NCBI GenBank assembly: GCA_022414725.1
Contig: CM039466.1
Coordinates: forward strand, 16,890,786-16,954,785
Length of the DNA stretch: 64,000 nucleotides
From: Microglena sp. YARC
Lineage: Eukaryota > Chlorophyta > Chlorophyceae > Chlamydomonadales > Chlamydomonadaceae
Direction: 5' to 3'
A program made the position numbers and the translations under genes. The notes below the pieces were generated by a model. It searched no databases. It saw nothing but the letters and a program-made list of their open reading frames with translations, and was not told where the DNA came from. Below are positions 53,270-62,201 of this stretch, piece by piece. Positions within the stretch are counted from its first letter, which is position 1, and each line of letters starts with the position of its first letter.

Positions 53270-55100
53270 TCCGTAAAAGTAGACACACTGATGGACATGA
53301 ACAAGTTGCTTTTGGACGCAAATTTCCACATTGCTCGTCTTTTTGAGAATGGTACGTCTTGGGCCTAAGTCAGTACCAACAAGTAAGGGGTTGACATCTT
53401 GGCGATTCGAGAGTAGTCGGCTTCTGTTGACTTGTTCAAGAGAGCCGGGGCAATCCAAAGTTGACATCAGGGGGAACGGTGAAGACCCAGATCATTCCAG
53501 ACCCTGTTGGCCACAATGGCCTCAATCACATTTTGGATTGAAAGCGGCGAACGACGTTACTTGAAGTGGGAAGTACCCACAAATTGCCAAAGCGCCTGCG
53601 GTCGGACATCGTGGCTGCAGTGATCAAGTGCCCTACAAAGAATCTCGACGTCATATTTCAAGATGAGCCCCCATGTAGCCAAGCTGCCAACCAAGCTGCC
53701 ACAGCTCGACTCGCATCGGCAAAGAGTGCAGTGGCTGCGAAGAAGCAGGGTCGGAGGAAGGAACCAGAGGTATCCCCTTTGCGAGTTAGGTTGACTAAAC
53801 TTCAAGCAGAGGTTTGAAAAGTGAGCGAAGAGGGGCTCTCCTCCAAGAACCTTAGGGGGAACGAAGATAACGCGAAAACGCTTCTTTGCACGCGACGTGG
53901 CATTCGCTTAGGGGGGGTCTCCGGAAACACTTTTTGCGTCTCGGCTCACATGACTGCCTCTGTAACACAGAGTCGGAGACGAAGAAAATCGTGTCGTTGC
54001 CTTACAAAGTCTGGATTCCTCTGTCGCACATTCCCGATTTCGAAATGGCCTTTTATATGCAACGCGAGTACCACTTCGATTCATGGGCAGGCACGTTGCT
54101 GCATCAAGGAATATGGGAGCGCTTCGCAAACCTCAAGAAAGTGGAGACTTCTCGGAAGTTCACCGCATTGTGACAGGACGGCTTGCAGTCAGCATCTTGA
54201 TGAATAAGCCTAACGTGTCTGACATGTTCGATGCCTGCAACGCGGGCGCATGTAGTGTCTTTATTCCTGTGAAATGCTGCGGTAGACCCGGGTGTTATTG
54301 ATGTGACATGTAACAGGACTTCGTAGCTCGGCGCAATATTATCGCAAGGGTTTGATCTTCAAGTCCTCAGCGTCAAAACTGACGTTTGGAACCGTCGAGA
54401 CGGCTGACATCGTCGGTGATATCATTCCGGATAGAGACTTCTTCGAGATCTGAAACAGATTGGAGGTTCTACATGGGTGCCGCCCCAATTCTTCTTGCCC
54501 ATCGTGCTCGAAGAAACCTCCGCTTTCGCAGGTACTGCAAGGAAACTCATTTGATTATCAGTAGATTGCGGAACATCCTGATGCTTACACTCCACCAGTC
54601 TTTGGGAGAGAGCGACGCTGTTTCGCCGAGACGCGCCGAGAAGTCCTCGAAAAACCCCACCACCCCCTGATACTGATATGGGGACACAGACGGTTGAACG
54701 GTTTACCAAAGAGGCTACTCGGAATATCTTCGAGAGCCTCTTCAACCTGCTGCACCCCCCAACGTTGCCCAAAAGCAACGATCTGCAGTCTGGATGATTA
54801 CAAGGTGTGTCCCACTTTATTTGCAACTGTATTGGCAAGAGAGATGCGACAAGATAGATGTGGCAAGAGAGATGCGGATATCTTTGAGGCTTTTAGAATG
54901 GTGGCCTTGCAAAATGACATCGATGTTCTGAATGCGATATGGACTCATTTCCCTACTTCTGTGTGGTCTTGTGCTTCTGGACATGTGGTTCAAGATCTGT
55001 ATGAAGAAGAGATGATAGGTACATTAAATGAATTTGCCTTGAAAATACGGTTTATCATGGGGGGGACGTGGCAGTACCAAACATTATCATAAACAGATCC
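53270..55100 (+). pseudogene. Unidentified gene region in shifting frames
   Basis: Successive protein-like pieces occur in different plus frames. They are LLLDANFHIARLFENGTSW (about 53,310), LPKRLRSDIVAAVIKCPTKN then ATARLASAKSAVAAKKQGRR (53,566-53,817), LPYKVWIPLSHIPDFEMAFY then WERFANLKKVETSRKF (53,886-54,173), and FALKIRFIMGGTW (to about 55,080). A single ~600-residue gene broken by sequencing errors is the simplest reading. The order and pieces repeat in the left copy. No family recognised. Confidence 0.35.
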
Positions 55101-55168
55101 ACGACTAAACGTGACCTTCGACGATTAATGCGTCGATTTTTAATGATGAATGGTTGTCGGAACCAAGC

Positions 55169-56365
55169 TCAAGAAAACTCAAGGCACGTGTTTCTTGATG
55201 ACAAGCACCGCACTGTGCGGTCGCTGGAGCGCACAATGATCGTGCTACCACAGAGAAGCCCCGCATCCACGGTGAACGCATCTATACCCCCGCTCTGTAC
55301 TAGCATCAGAACATCCTCCATCGCGAAGAAGGGTGCAGGCGCGGACAGACCGTAGTACACGCCGGTGCTGGACTCAAACACCACCGAGCACGGAGCGGAA
55401 CGGAAGACGGACGAGAGACGCGGGCAGAGCAAGAGGGACACGAACACGGAGTCCAACACAAGTGCCCACACTATCACACGCAAATCGGAAGAATCCAATG
55501 AAGGATCAGGATCAGGAACAGGAGGTTTAGGCGGAGGAGACATATCAACCGGAGCAGGAGGAGGAGGTTTAGGTGGCGGAGACATATCAACGGGAGAAGG
55601 AGAAGGAGGAGGAGGTTTAGGTGGCGGAGACATATCAACCGGAGCAGGAGGAGGAGGTTTAGGCTGCGGAGACATATCAACGGGAGAAGGAGGAGGATGT
55701 TTAGGCTGCGGAGACATATCAACGGGAGAAGGAGGAGGAGGTTTAGGTGGCGGAGACATATCAACCGGAGAAGGAGGAGGAGGTTTAGGCGGCGGATACA
55801 ATGTCGTATCAGAAACTGGCGACGAAACGAACTCGCATGTTGGGCAACACGCGTGTGTGAAAGGGTCGTATATGGAGTACGTGCATACTGAGTTGTTGCC
55901 GCATAACTTAAATGGAGTATTGTAAGGGGGGGTCAAGTGTATGCAGAAAACGCTACCCAATATACCGTCGTAGTTAGACTGGATGTTTGTCACGACGATC
56001 TCAGCGAAACCAGTGTAGTTGCGAAAGTAAATTCCGCCACCCTTGCGGACACCGTTGATAGACACAAGATCCACGCTCCCAGAACAAACGTCAACCGTCT
56101 TTATGGCAACCTTCTGGAATGTCCGACGAAGGGCAGTGCAACAGTCGACACCTGTATCAGGAGAGATGCATGAATGCGGGAGTACAGTGAAACACATTAA
56201 ATTATTGGAAACAGAGGGCGCAAGAACGTATGGACTACTGCTCTGTGAGCTGCAACTCGGCGGTCTGCAACTGCCTGCAGGGAACCTCGTGTACGCGCAC
56301 GCAGGAGATAAAGAAGATAATAGGGACGCCAAAGCGAAGCAAACTATTGCAAGTGATCTTGACAT
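55169..56365 (-). CDS. Pherophorin-like secreted protein with Pro-rich stalk
   Basis: ATG at 56,365 (MSRSLAIVCFALASLLSSLS...ACA), a signal peptide of about 24 residues. Residues 26-180 show the pherophorin domain: C-RPPSC, N-LMCFTV, DCCTALRRTFQKVAIKTVDV, CSGSV-x-x-VSINGV, AEIVVTNI, GSVFCIHL, TPFKLC, CTYSIYD, HACCP. These are the conserved cysteine pattern of volvocalean and other green-algal extracellular-matrix glycoproteins. Then seven-plus repeats of (S)P-VDMSPPPKPPPPSP, the hydroxyproline-stalk type. A hydrophobic segment (VIVWALVLDSVFVSLLL) and a tail of about 80 residues follow. The tail lies in the lower-quality overlap and may be wrong. Either an algal gene or one captured by a virus. 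Confidence 0.75.
   Translation of the reverse strand: MSRSLAIVCFALASLLSSLSPACAYTRFPAGSCRPPSCSSQSSSPYVLAPSVSNNLMCFTVLPHSCISPDTGVDCCTALRRTFQKVAIKTVDVCSGSVDLVSINGVRKGGGIYFRNYTGFAEIVVTNIQSNYDGILGSVFCIHLTPPYNTPFKLCGNNSVCTYSIYDPFTHACCPTCEFVSSPVSDTTLYPPPKPPPPSPVDMSPPPKPPPPSPVDMSPQPKHPPPSPVDMSPQPKPPPPAPVDMSPPPKPPPPSPSPVDMSPPPKPPPPAPVDMSPPPKPPVPDPDPSLDSSDLRVIVWALVLDSVFVSLLLCPRLSSVFRSAPCSVVFESSTGVYYGLSAPAPFFAMEDVLMLVQSGGIDAFTVDAGLLCGSTIIVRSSDRTVRCLSSRNTCLEFS
55530..55800. repeat. Minisatellite encoding the Pro-rich stalk
   Basis: Units GGAGACATATCAACGGGAGA then AGGAGGAGGAGGTTTAGGTGGC, about seven copies, 42-48 bases, in frame with the minus-strand gene. Confidence 0.9.
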
Positions 56366-56421
56366 CAATCAATAAGAAGAAGGCTTACTTACTTACATAC
56401 ATACATACATTTTAAAGTGGG

Positions 56422-56597
56422 ACACAATGGGCGTTCCTGCCTCCCGGCGGATGTTTTGGAATTTCTACTTAGAATTTAGAGACTCCGGAACGACTCGCTA
56501 GCCTGAGATATCAGCACAGAGGAATCACAATTCCGCTCCATACCATGTTTCGCAACCATTCAAAATCCGCCGGGAGGCTGGAACGCCCATTCTGTGT
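56422..56597. mobile_element. 176-bp MITE with ~30-bp terminal inverted repeats
   Basis: Ends ACACAATGGGCGTTCCTGCC-TCCCGGCGGAT and its near-perfect complement ATCCGCCGGGAGGCTGGAAC-GCCCATTCTGTGT. No coding capacity. Related copies: one inverted at 60,907-61,046 and an end fragment at 56,744-56,770. Confidence 0.85.
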
Positions 56598-56743
56598 TAA
56601 AAACTTATTTGGTGTGAATCGAAAACGACGTGAATTTGTAAACAACCTATTTCTCCTTACAGTCAAGAATTCAATGCTATTGAGCTGTGCTTCGCTAAGG
56701 TGAAGAAGGACTTTCTTCGTTTGAACTACAGAAAATTTAAAAA

Positions 56744-56770
56744 ATCCGCCGGGAGTAAGGAACGCCCATT
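56744..56770. mobile_element. MITE end fragment
   Basis: ATCCGCCGGGAGTAAGGAAC-GCCCATT, matching one terminus of the 56,422 element; the rest is unrecognisable. Confidence 0.7.
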
Positions 56771-56834
56771 CCATCTATGTAGTGAGCTCTTGGACACGTT
56801 GTTTACATTACAAACCTTCCTCATACTCCTCAAA

Positions 56835-56965
56835 AAAAATATTTGTAGTGAACCACAAAAAAATATTTGTAGTGAACCACAAAAAAATATGTAGTGAACC
56901 ACACAAAAAAATTTGTAGTGAACCACAATTTTTTTTTTTTTTAGTGAACCACAAAAAAAGAAATA
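56835..56965. repeat. Short tandem repeat (TAGTGAACCACAAAAAAAT)
   Basis: Five copies of about 20-24 bases, with a T run of about 15. Confidence 0.9.
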
Positions 56966-57092
56966 GCAGGTTTACATTACTAATTATAAATAAAGTCGTG
57001 ACTCAAAAACGGTTAAAGTGGTTGACATATATGCCATTAAAGTAAAGGTCAGGTGGCGTGGGTTAAAGGTTGCAAGGGCCACATGGAGTGGC

Positions 57093-57139
57093 ACATGGCA
57101 CATTAGGTTAAAGGTAATACTGTTCTTTAACCTCATGTG
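57093..57139. terminator. Hairpin in noncoding DNA, possible 3'-end signal
   Basis: TGGCACATTAGGTTAAAGG pairs with CTTTAACCTCATGTGCCA around an 11-base loop. Giant-virus transcripts often end at such hairpins, but no gene ends directly before this one, so the role is open. The rest of 56,966-57,500 holds no supportable gene. Confidence 0.35.
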
Positions 57140-57529
57140 CCAACATGACTAGTACGGAGAGTGATGTACACGTGGCAAGTACTGACCGGCTAAGTGTTAA
57201 CCGGCTAAGTGCTGACGTGGCAACTGTAACGATAAAGTCGCGTCCGTTATCGATACAAACTGTAACGATAGAGCTAGGGTAATATAAGGTAAGCCCTACC
57301 AGGCCTTGCCTCATCGTTCGAACGCGCAAAGACGCCTACCTGCCGGTGGGGCTATCAGTTCGGCCGGGCACCCTTAAGGGGCACCCTTTCCCTCCTTTCA
57401 CTTTAGATAGAGCATGAAAAAAACTAAACCGCCAACAAAAGCGTTTAGCAAACATGGCAATCTCCTTGTCTAGCTTTAGGGTTTAGGTTTCACGATTCCT
57501 CGCGAGATAGGCATTTATAGTCTGTAGCT

Positions 57530-57785
57530 ATCTATCAGAGATCTCAGAGATATCAGAGATATCAGAGATATCAGTACATCAGTATATCAGTATATCAGCA
57601 TATCAGTATATCATGATATCAGAATATCAGCATATGATATCAGTATATCAGCATATCAGTATATCAGCATATCAGTATATCAGTATATCAGTATATCAGT
57701 ATATCAGAGATATACTGATATCAGAGATATCAGTATAGTCTGTAGCTATCTATCAGATATATCAGAGATCTCAGAGATCTCATCA
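57530..57785. repeat. (ATATCAGT)n / (ATCAGAGAT)n microsatellite
   Basis: Repeated ATCAGTATATCAGCATATCAG and ATCAGAGATATC words. It lies about 100 bases beyond the 3' end of the minus-strand gene at 57,891. Confidence 0.9.
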
Positions 57786-57890
57786 TCATCAGTTGATTGA
57801 ATGGGGGAAAACGGTATCATTGATGTAAGGAGGTTTCTTTGATGGACTGGACATTTTGTAGAACCATCAACTCATACTGTTACGCTGAAT

Positions 57891-59054
57891 CTAGTGCTCC
57901 ATCAAGCAGAAATCGTTGAAATCATCTTGTAAGGATATTGTGTCAATTTCTCCCCAATTCCTCTTGCAATTCTTGAACATAGTAAACACAGTCCCGAAAA
58001 CATTGTAGTGGGTTTCTGCTGAGACAACATGGTCTTCGTCATCACAGAATGGCGTCGTAGCACCTTGGCCGATACTCGAGAAGACGCCAAGGTCGAGCAC
58101 ATAGTCTGTTGCAGCAGGGGTGGGGGCGGTTACGGCTGCAGAGACAACATGGTCTTCGTCATCACAGAATGGCGTCGTAGCACCTTGGCCGATACTCGGA
58201 AAGACGCCAAGGTCGAGCACATTGTCTGTTGCTGCAGGGGGGGGGAGGGCGGTTACTGCAGCATCACTACGAATAGTTCCCAACAACTTTGTAGACTCGT
58301 CCGCGTAGATTGCGCTCCGGATTCTACGAAGATTGACCAGGAACACAGTCACTGCATTCTTAGGAGAATTCTCAATCAATCCCATTTTGCGCATCTCACT
58401 AGCGACATGTTGTTGTTGTCCATTGGGTCTGCCACCATAGCTTTCCAGCTCTCTGTACAGAACCGCCTTCTTGTACGTTAACGTATCGTGTTTGTACTTG
58501 ACTGGCACCACGTCGTCCATCTCGTCGATTTGGTTCGTTGTCACCTGAATGAGCGCCAGTATTGTACTGCGCACCATGGATTCCCTGCTGACTTGTCCAC
58601 AAGTAGGCCCAACGTTCTTGAATCTCTTGAGAACAAACGATTCTTGGGCGACCTCCAATACCAGCATATCGTCGGTCAAATCACATGGGCGAGCAAGATA
58701 CACAAGTGTAGGGGCCGGTACATCATGTGCAGTAGCAGTATTGCATGCCGCCTTGCAAGTGCAAAAGTCGTCCTTCACATATGGCCATACAATGACCAGC
58801 ATGCAATCGCCACAACGCTGGTCTCCTACCACGAAGCAGCAGACTTCCTTCTCCACATCATTGATAGTCTTCCCATCAAGCTCGGCCAACAACTCCAATA
58901 TCAGAGGTTTGCGTGACGCGTAGTGTCCAGGAGTAATATACGAAGAAGACTCAGCAGCCGCGTTCATATCTTCAGGTTTGAGCCATGTTGTTAACCCAGG
59001 TATGTTCGTATCACGACGCCGGGACTTGGACCTGTTCTGGGACAGGGAATCCAT
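57891..59054 (-). CDS. Orphan 387-residue protein with an internal duplication
   Basis: ATG at 59,054 (MDSLSQNRSKSRRRDTNIPG). N-terminal half is globular with a Cys-rich stretch (EVCCFVVGDQRCGDCMLVIV, DDFCTCKAACNTATA). The middle contains KYKHDTLTYKKAVLYRELES and MRKMGLIENSPKNAVTVFLV. The C-terminal third has a 40-residue tandem duplication, PAATD(N/Y)VLDLGVF(P/S)SIG then QGATTPFCDDEDHVVSA, also near-identical in DNA (58,027-58,250). Ends in an acidic tail. No family recognised; its clean length and ordinary composition make it credible. Neighbour of the methyltransferase on the same strand. Confidence 0.7.
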   Translation of the reverse strand: MDSLSQNRSKSRRRDTNIPGLTTWLKPEDMNAAAESSSYITPGHYASRKPLILELLAELDGKTINDVEKEVCCFVVGDQRCGDCMLVIVWPYVKDDFCTCKAACNTATAHDVPAPTLVYLARPCDLTDDMLVLEVAQESFVLKRFKNVGPTCGQVSRESMVRSTILALIQVTTNQIDEMDDVVPVKYKHDTLTYKKAVLYRELESYGGRPNGQQQHVASEMRKMGLIENSPKNAVTVFLVNLRRIRSAIYADESTKLLGTIRSDAAVTALPPPAATDNVLDLGVFPSIGQGATTPFCDDEDHVVSAAVTAPTPAATDYVLDLGVFSSIGQGATTPFCDDEDHVVSAETHYNVFGTVFTMFKNCKRNWGEIDTISLQDDFNDFCLMEH

Positions 59055-59129
59055 TGACGATGGAAGATGATGACGATGGAAAATGATGACGGTAAGTTTA
59101 TACTAACAATACAACGAATATCGGCGAAA

Positions 59130-59312
59130 TGCTGTGAATGTGACTGGTAATACAACCAATGCGGTTTTGTGTATGGGACCGGCAATACAACCAATGCGGT
59201 TTTGTGTATGGGACCGGCAATACAACCAAGTCGATTTTGTGTATGGTGGGGATGCGGCAATACAACCAATGCGATTTTGTGTATGGTGGGGATGCGGATG
59301 CGGTTGCGGTTG
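59130..59312. repeat. Tandem repeat between two minus-strand genes
   Basis: About five copies of CAATACAACCAATGCGGTTT then TGTGTATGGGACCGG or TGTGTATGGTGGGGATGCGG (35-40 bases). It occupies most of the gap between the methyltransferase stop (59,316) and the start of the orphan at 59,054. Confidence 0.9.
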
Positions 59313-59315
59313 CTG

Positions 59316-60512
59316 TTATTGATTTCCACCAACACCTTTGTAAGCAACAGCGCCCACAACCATCCAGCCTTTCGGAAAGCCCATAATGGCGGTCTCCACC
59401 CACCGGATGTTGATTCGCAGTCGCTCCCGCGCATCGAGGTGATTGCCATGGACGTACCCGTTAGAAGCCGCAGTTTCGCTCGCGTGGAATACGCGCGTGG
59501 CGAAACCGCTTTTCACACGCCTACCATGCGCAGTCCACTCACGTGGCGTGAAGTGACTGGAGGAGCGCATAGGCGTTGGCCAGATGCTTACTCGCCACAA
59601 GCGGTCTTCACCAGGGTAGTACAGACGCGTGTAGAACTCAGCCTTCACGCGATCCATTGACTCCAAATAAGGACGCACAACAAGAGGATATTGACTCAGA
59701 CCCACATCGAGTAACCTGCCCATATTAGTAATATTACTAGTACTACTACCAAACACAGACCGCATCTCGGTCAGCAAAACAGCGAATGCAAAACGAGCCG
59801 CCTGAGGCACGATCGCATTTCCCAAGGCCTGCCACTGAAGCGTCAGAGACCGGACATCAGCACGAGACTCGGTGCCAGGCAAACGCGTCACGAGGCGAGG
59901 CATCTCCGCATCTAATTTTGCAAATGGATAGGACAATGACTGAGAAATCGAAGAGGACAGACGGGTCCTGCTCAAGTAAGGGAACAACATACTAGCGTCT
60001 TTGTCACGAGCAGCGAGTACCCAAATACGAGACCGGACGTGACGGGCACCCATGTCAGCTGCAGATAGAATACCATAGCGCACACTAAAACCGCGAGTCT
60101 CGAAAGCTTCGTAAATCGCATCTAACCCACGGTATCTCAACGCCGGAGAGTTCTCAAGAAAGACGGCCCGAACAGAAGGAAGACCGTCCAAAACACGGAA
60201 TACCTCCCACACAAGTGAAGAACGCGTACCGGACAAACCACCGCCCTTCCCAGCCATAGAAACGTCCTGGCAAGGAAATGATGCTGTGATGAGATCGGGG
60301 CCGAGAGCAGCTCCGACACGAGAAGAAGACGCAATCACATCCAACGGGTCCAATGTGGTGACATCCGATATGATGGGAATCCCCGGAAACTAAGAGGACA
60401 ACACACCGCACGTGAAAGAATCGATCTCGCAAAAACAACAAGGACGCGCCAACCCCTTCAAAGCAACAGCATGCCCACCGATACCACTGAACAGATCTGC
60501 GTAAACAAGCAT
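59316..60512 (-). CDS. DNA (cytosine-5) methyltransferase, in-frame TAG near the N-terminus
   Basis: Transfers methyl from S-adenosylmethionine to carbon 5 of cytosine. From ATG at 60,512 the frame carries motif I DLFSGIGG (residues 6-13, AdoMet binding), then a TAG at codon 41 (60,392-60,390), then FPGIPIISDV. Next come motif IV SFPCQDVS with the catalytic Cys (about 81), motif VI region VFLENSPALR, motif VIII ARHVRSRIWVLAAR and C-terminal motif QWQALGNAIVPQAA. Total 398 codons, typical for a bacterial or viral M.HhaI-type enzyme. A start downstream of the TAG (60,353 is TTG) would lose motif I, so the intact enzyme needs the upstream part. Divergent from the gene at 60,555. No restriction endonuclease is recognisable next to it. 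Confidence 0.85.
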
Positions 60513-60554
60513 GTGTATCAATAATAAATTCAACGGCGGTTTTTTTCACACAAA
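60513..60554. promoter_or_regulatory. 42-bp divergent intergenic region
   Basis: Separates the ATGs of the methyltransferase (minus) and the 60,555 gene (plus). AT-rich (ATCAATAATAAATTC, then GGTTTTTTTCACACAAA), so a compact bidirectional promoter is likely, as in dense viral genomes. Confidence 0.4.
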
Positions 60555-60974
60555 ATGGGTTTCACGTCACTTTATCAGATTGAACCGGCAAAAACGGTTC
60601 AGGGAAGTCTTGTAAAGGTAATGAACAAGGCGAGCGTAGACCTCGTCAGGATTGCTCATGTGCCTGCTACCAGAACCACGCTCGAGGTGAGTACGCAGAC
60701 AATTCCAAATACATTCCACGAAGTACTCGTGACGCGAATACCAATCGTCAAGCGAACATCACGGAAGGAGACCTGGCCATCTTCGGAACCAAAGGAGGAG
60801 GATCATGACGCACATGACCTTGAACATGCCCCATATTATTCTTACTTACACACATATTGTCATGGACCCAAAAACCTTTATGCACGAGTTCGATTATTAC
60901 AGTTGTCAATGGGCGTTCCAGCATCCCGGATGATTTGTACTGGTTGCGAAACATGGTCTGGAGCGGAATTGTGA
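60555..60974 (+). CDS. Orphan protein whose C-terminus is encoded by a MITE
   Basis: ATG at 60,555 (MGFTSLYQIEPAKTVQGSLV), 139 residues. Residues 1-117 look native: VLVTRIPIVKRTSRKE, an acidic stretch EPKEEDHDAHDLEH, HTYCHGPKNLYAR. From about residue 118 (MGVPASRMICTGCETWSGAEL) the sequence is the inverted MITE copy starting at 60,907, which also supplies the stop. The original C-terminus has therefore been replaced. No family recognised. Confidence 0.5.
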   Translation: MGFTSLYQIEPAKTVQGSLVKVMNKASVDLVRIAHVPATRTTLEVSTQTIPNTFHEVLVTRIPIVKRTSRKETWPSSEPKEEDHDAHDLEHAPYYSYLHTYCHGPKNLYARVRLLQLSMGVPASRMICTGCETWSGAEL

Positions 60975-61046
60975 TTCCTCTGTGCTGATATCTCAGGCTA
61001 GCGAGTCTCTAAATTCTGAGTAGACATTTCAAAAAATCCGACCATT
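60907..61046. mobile_element. Degenerate inverted copy of the MITE
   Basis: Reverse complement matches 56,422-56,597 over most of its length (GGTTGCGAAACATGGTCTGG, GCGGAATTGTGATTCCTCTG, TGATATCTCAGGCTAGCGAG). The right terminus is decayed (AAAATCCGACCATTTG). Confidence 0.8.
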
Positions 61047-61080
61047 TGTTCTCAAATTATTTAGTAATACAGTAAAGACG

Positions 61081-61437
61081 ATGAAGGACCTTGCGATTGC
61101 GCTTGCATTTTACACGATCGCGGAGGCCGTTTGGCTCTTCGGGATGAAGGGATTTTACGTGGCCCAATTCGCGCGGTTCTCTGTGAATCTTGCGGTGCAA
61201 TCTTGGCTTGCGGTTTGCATGGTGCACGCGTTGCTCCTCGCTGCAGCATACTTATTGTTGCGCCCGAATCCATCGGACAGGATGGGCGCATTGTTCGGGG
61301 GGACCGTGTACGGCGTGTACAACCTCACGAACAAGGCGACGATACCCGGGTACGCATGGGGGATGGTGGCCGTGGACACCACATGGGGAGCCATAGTTTT
61401 CGCCACACTATCTTACATTTTCAAACGGTTCCGCTGA
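61081..61437 (+). CDS. DUF2177-family membrane protein
   Basis: ATG at 61,081, 118 residues. Four predicted membrane helices: about 4-20 (AIALAFYTIAEAVWLFG), 37-61 (LAVQSWLAVCMVHALLLAAAY), 70-85 (MGALFGGTVYGVYNL) and 95-114. The signature YGVYNLTNKATIPGYAW then VAVDTTWG matches DUF2177 proteins of bacteria, algae and large algal viruses. The function of the family is unknown. Near-standard length. It starts 35 bases after the MITE remnant and is followed 63 bases on by the SLATT-like gene on the same strand, so the two membrane proteins may be transcribed together. Confidence 0.8.
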   Translation: MKDLAIALAFYTIAEAVWLFGMKGFYVAQFARFSVNLAVQSWLAVCMVHALLLAAAYLLLRPNPSDRMGALFGGTVYGVYNLTNKATIPGYAWGMVAVDTTWGAIVFATLSYIFKRFR

Positions 61438-61499
61438 AAGCAGGCGAGGTTTGTGGCCACCCTCAAGCGGACTCTGTAGCCACACATGTAACCCTGGTT

Positions 61500-62201
61500 A
61501 TGCGAGACGGTTTGCTACAGCTGGATCAAAGTGCTACACGATTAAAAAAAAGTATGAGAACAAATGTAAGACCCAAAAACATGTCAACACACGTCATCTC
61601 AAAAACAAGAGAGTTGCTGCACGCGTGGGAAAGGTTCTGCGAACAACAATATAAAATGCACGATACTGCTCGAGCACACTACAAGTTTTACAACTATATG
61701 ATCGCAATACCTGCAATCCTCCTTACAACAATAAGCGGAGCAGGAAGTATAGTAATTTCGAACAGACACAATGACGTAGCACTATCTTACGTAATGGGAT
61801 CACTTTCACTAACCGCAGGGGCCATGTTCTCAATCCATCGTTACATGAACATTCCAGAACTACAACAGTTACACGATTTTTACAGCGACGAGTTTCTAAA
61901 ACTGCGCAATAACATTCGCCTTCATCTAGTTGTCACAGACGACGAAGGCAACAGAACGTTCTCTTCACTTGTCGAATTCAGCAAACACATAAAGACCATT
62001 CTTGACAACTGCATCGACAAATCACCATCATTGCCCCCCATGGTTGTCGGTTTGAAAAAGAAAAGTATGGGGAAGAAGTTCTACTCAAAAAGGATGTTTA
62101 ACGATGATTCCTACGCTTTGTCGAACATAGAAGAAGATAGAACAAACCCCAATGTAGACATATTCATATCAAAACAAGCATCCTCATCATCCCATACTTG
62201 A
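61500..62201 (+). CDS. SLATT-like two-transmembrane protein
   Basis: ATG at 61,500 (MRDGLLQLDQSATRLKKSMR); MRTNVRPKN at 61,554 is an alternative start. 233 residues. An amphipathic helix ELLHAWERFCEQQYKMHDTA leads into TM1 (about 65-86, YNYMIAIPAILLTTISGAGS) and TM2 (about 94-114, ALSYVMGSLSLTAGAMFSIH). A cytosolic coil follows, beginning NIPELQQLHDFYSDEFLKLR. This arrangement fits SLATT/DUF4231 proteins, 2-TM proteins proposed as pore-forming effectors in bacterial nucleotide-signalling conflict systems and also found in large viruses. No partner nucleotide synthase or SLOG sensor is visible here, so an immune role is not supported by context. Its 3' end overlaps the convergent coiled-coil gene by 15 bases. 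Confidence 0.7.
   Translation: MRDGLLQLDQSATRLKKSMRTNVRPKNMSTHVISKTRELLHAWERFCEQQYKMHDTARAHYKFYNYMIAIPAILLTTISGAGSIVISNRHNDVALSYVMGSLSLTAGAMFSIHRYMNIPELQQLHDFYSDEFLKLRNNIRLHLVVTDDEGNRTFSSLVEFSKHIKTILDNCIDKSPSLPPMVVGLKKKSMGKKFYSKRMFNDDSYALSNIEEDRTNPNVDIFISKQASSSSHT

Noticed and set aside
55365..55925. Gly-rich plus-strand frame (GGGLGGGDISTG)
   Set aside because: Opposite-strand shadow of the pherophorin Pro-rich stalk.
58029..58923. Plus-strand frames of 124-150 codons
   Set aside because: Antisense to the well-formed 387-residue minus-strand gene.
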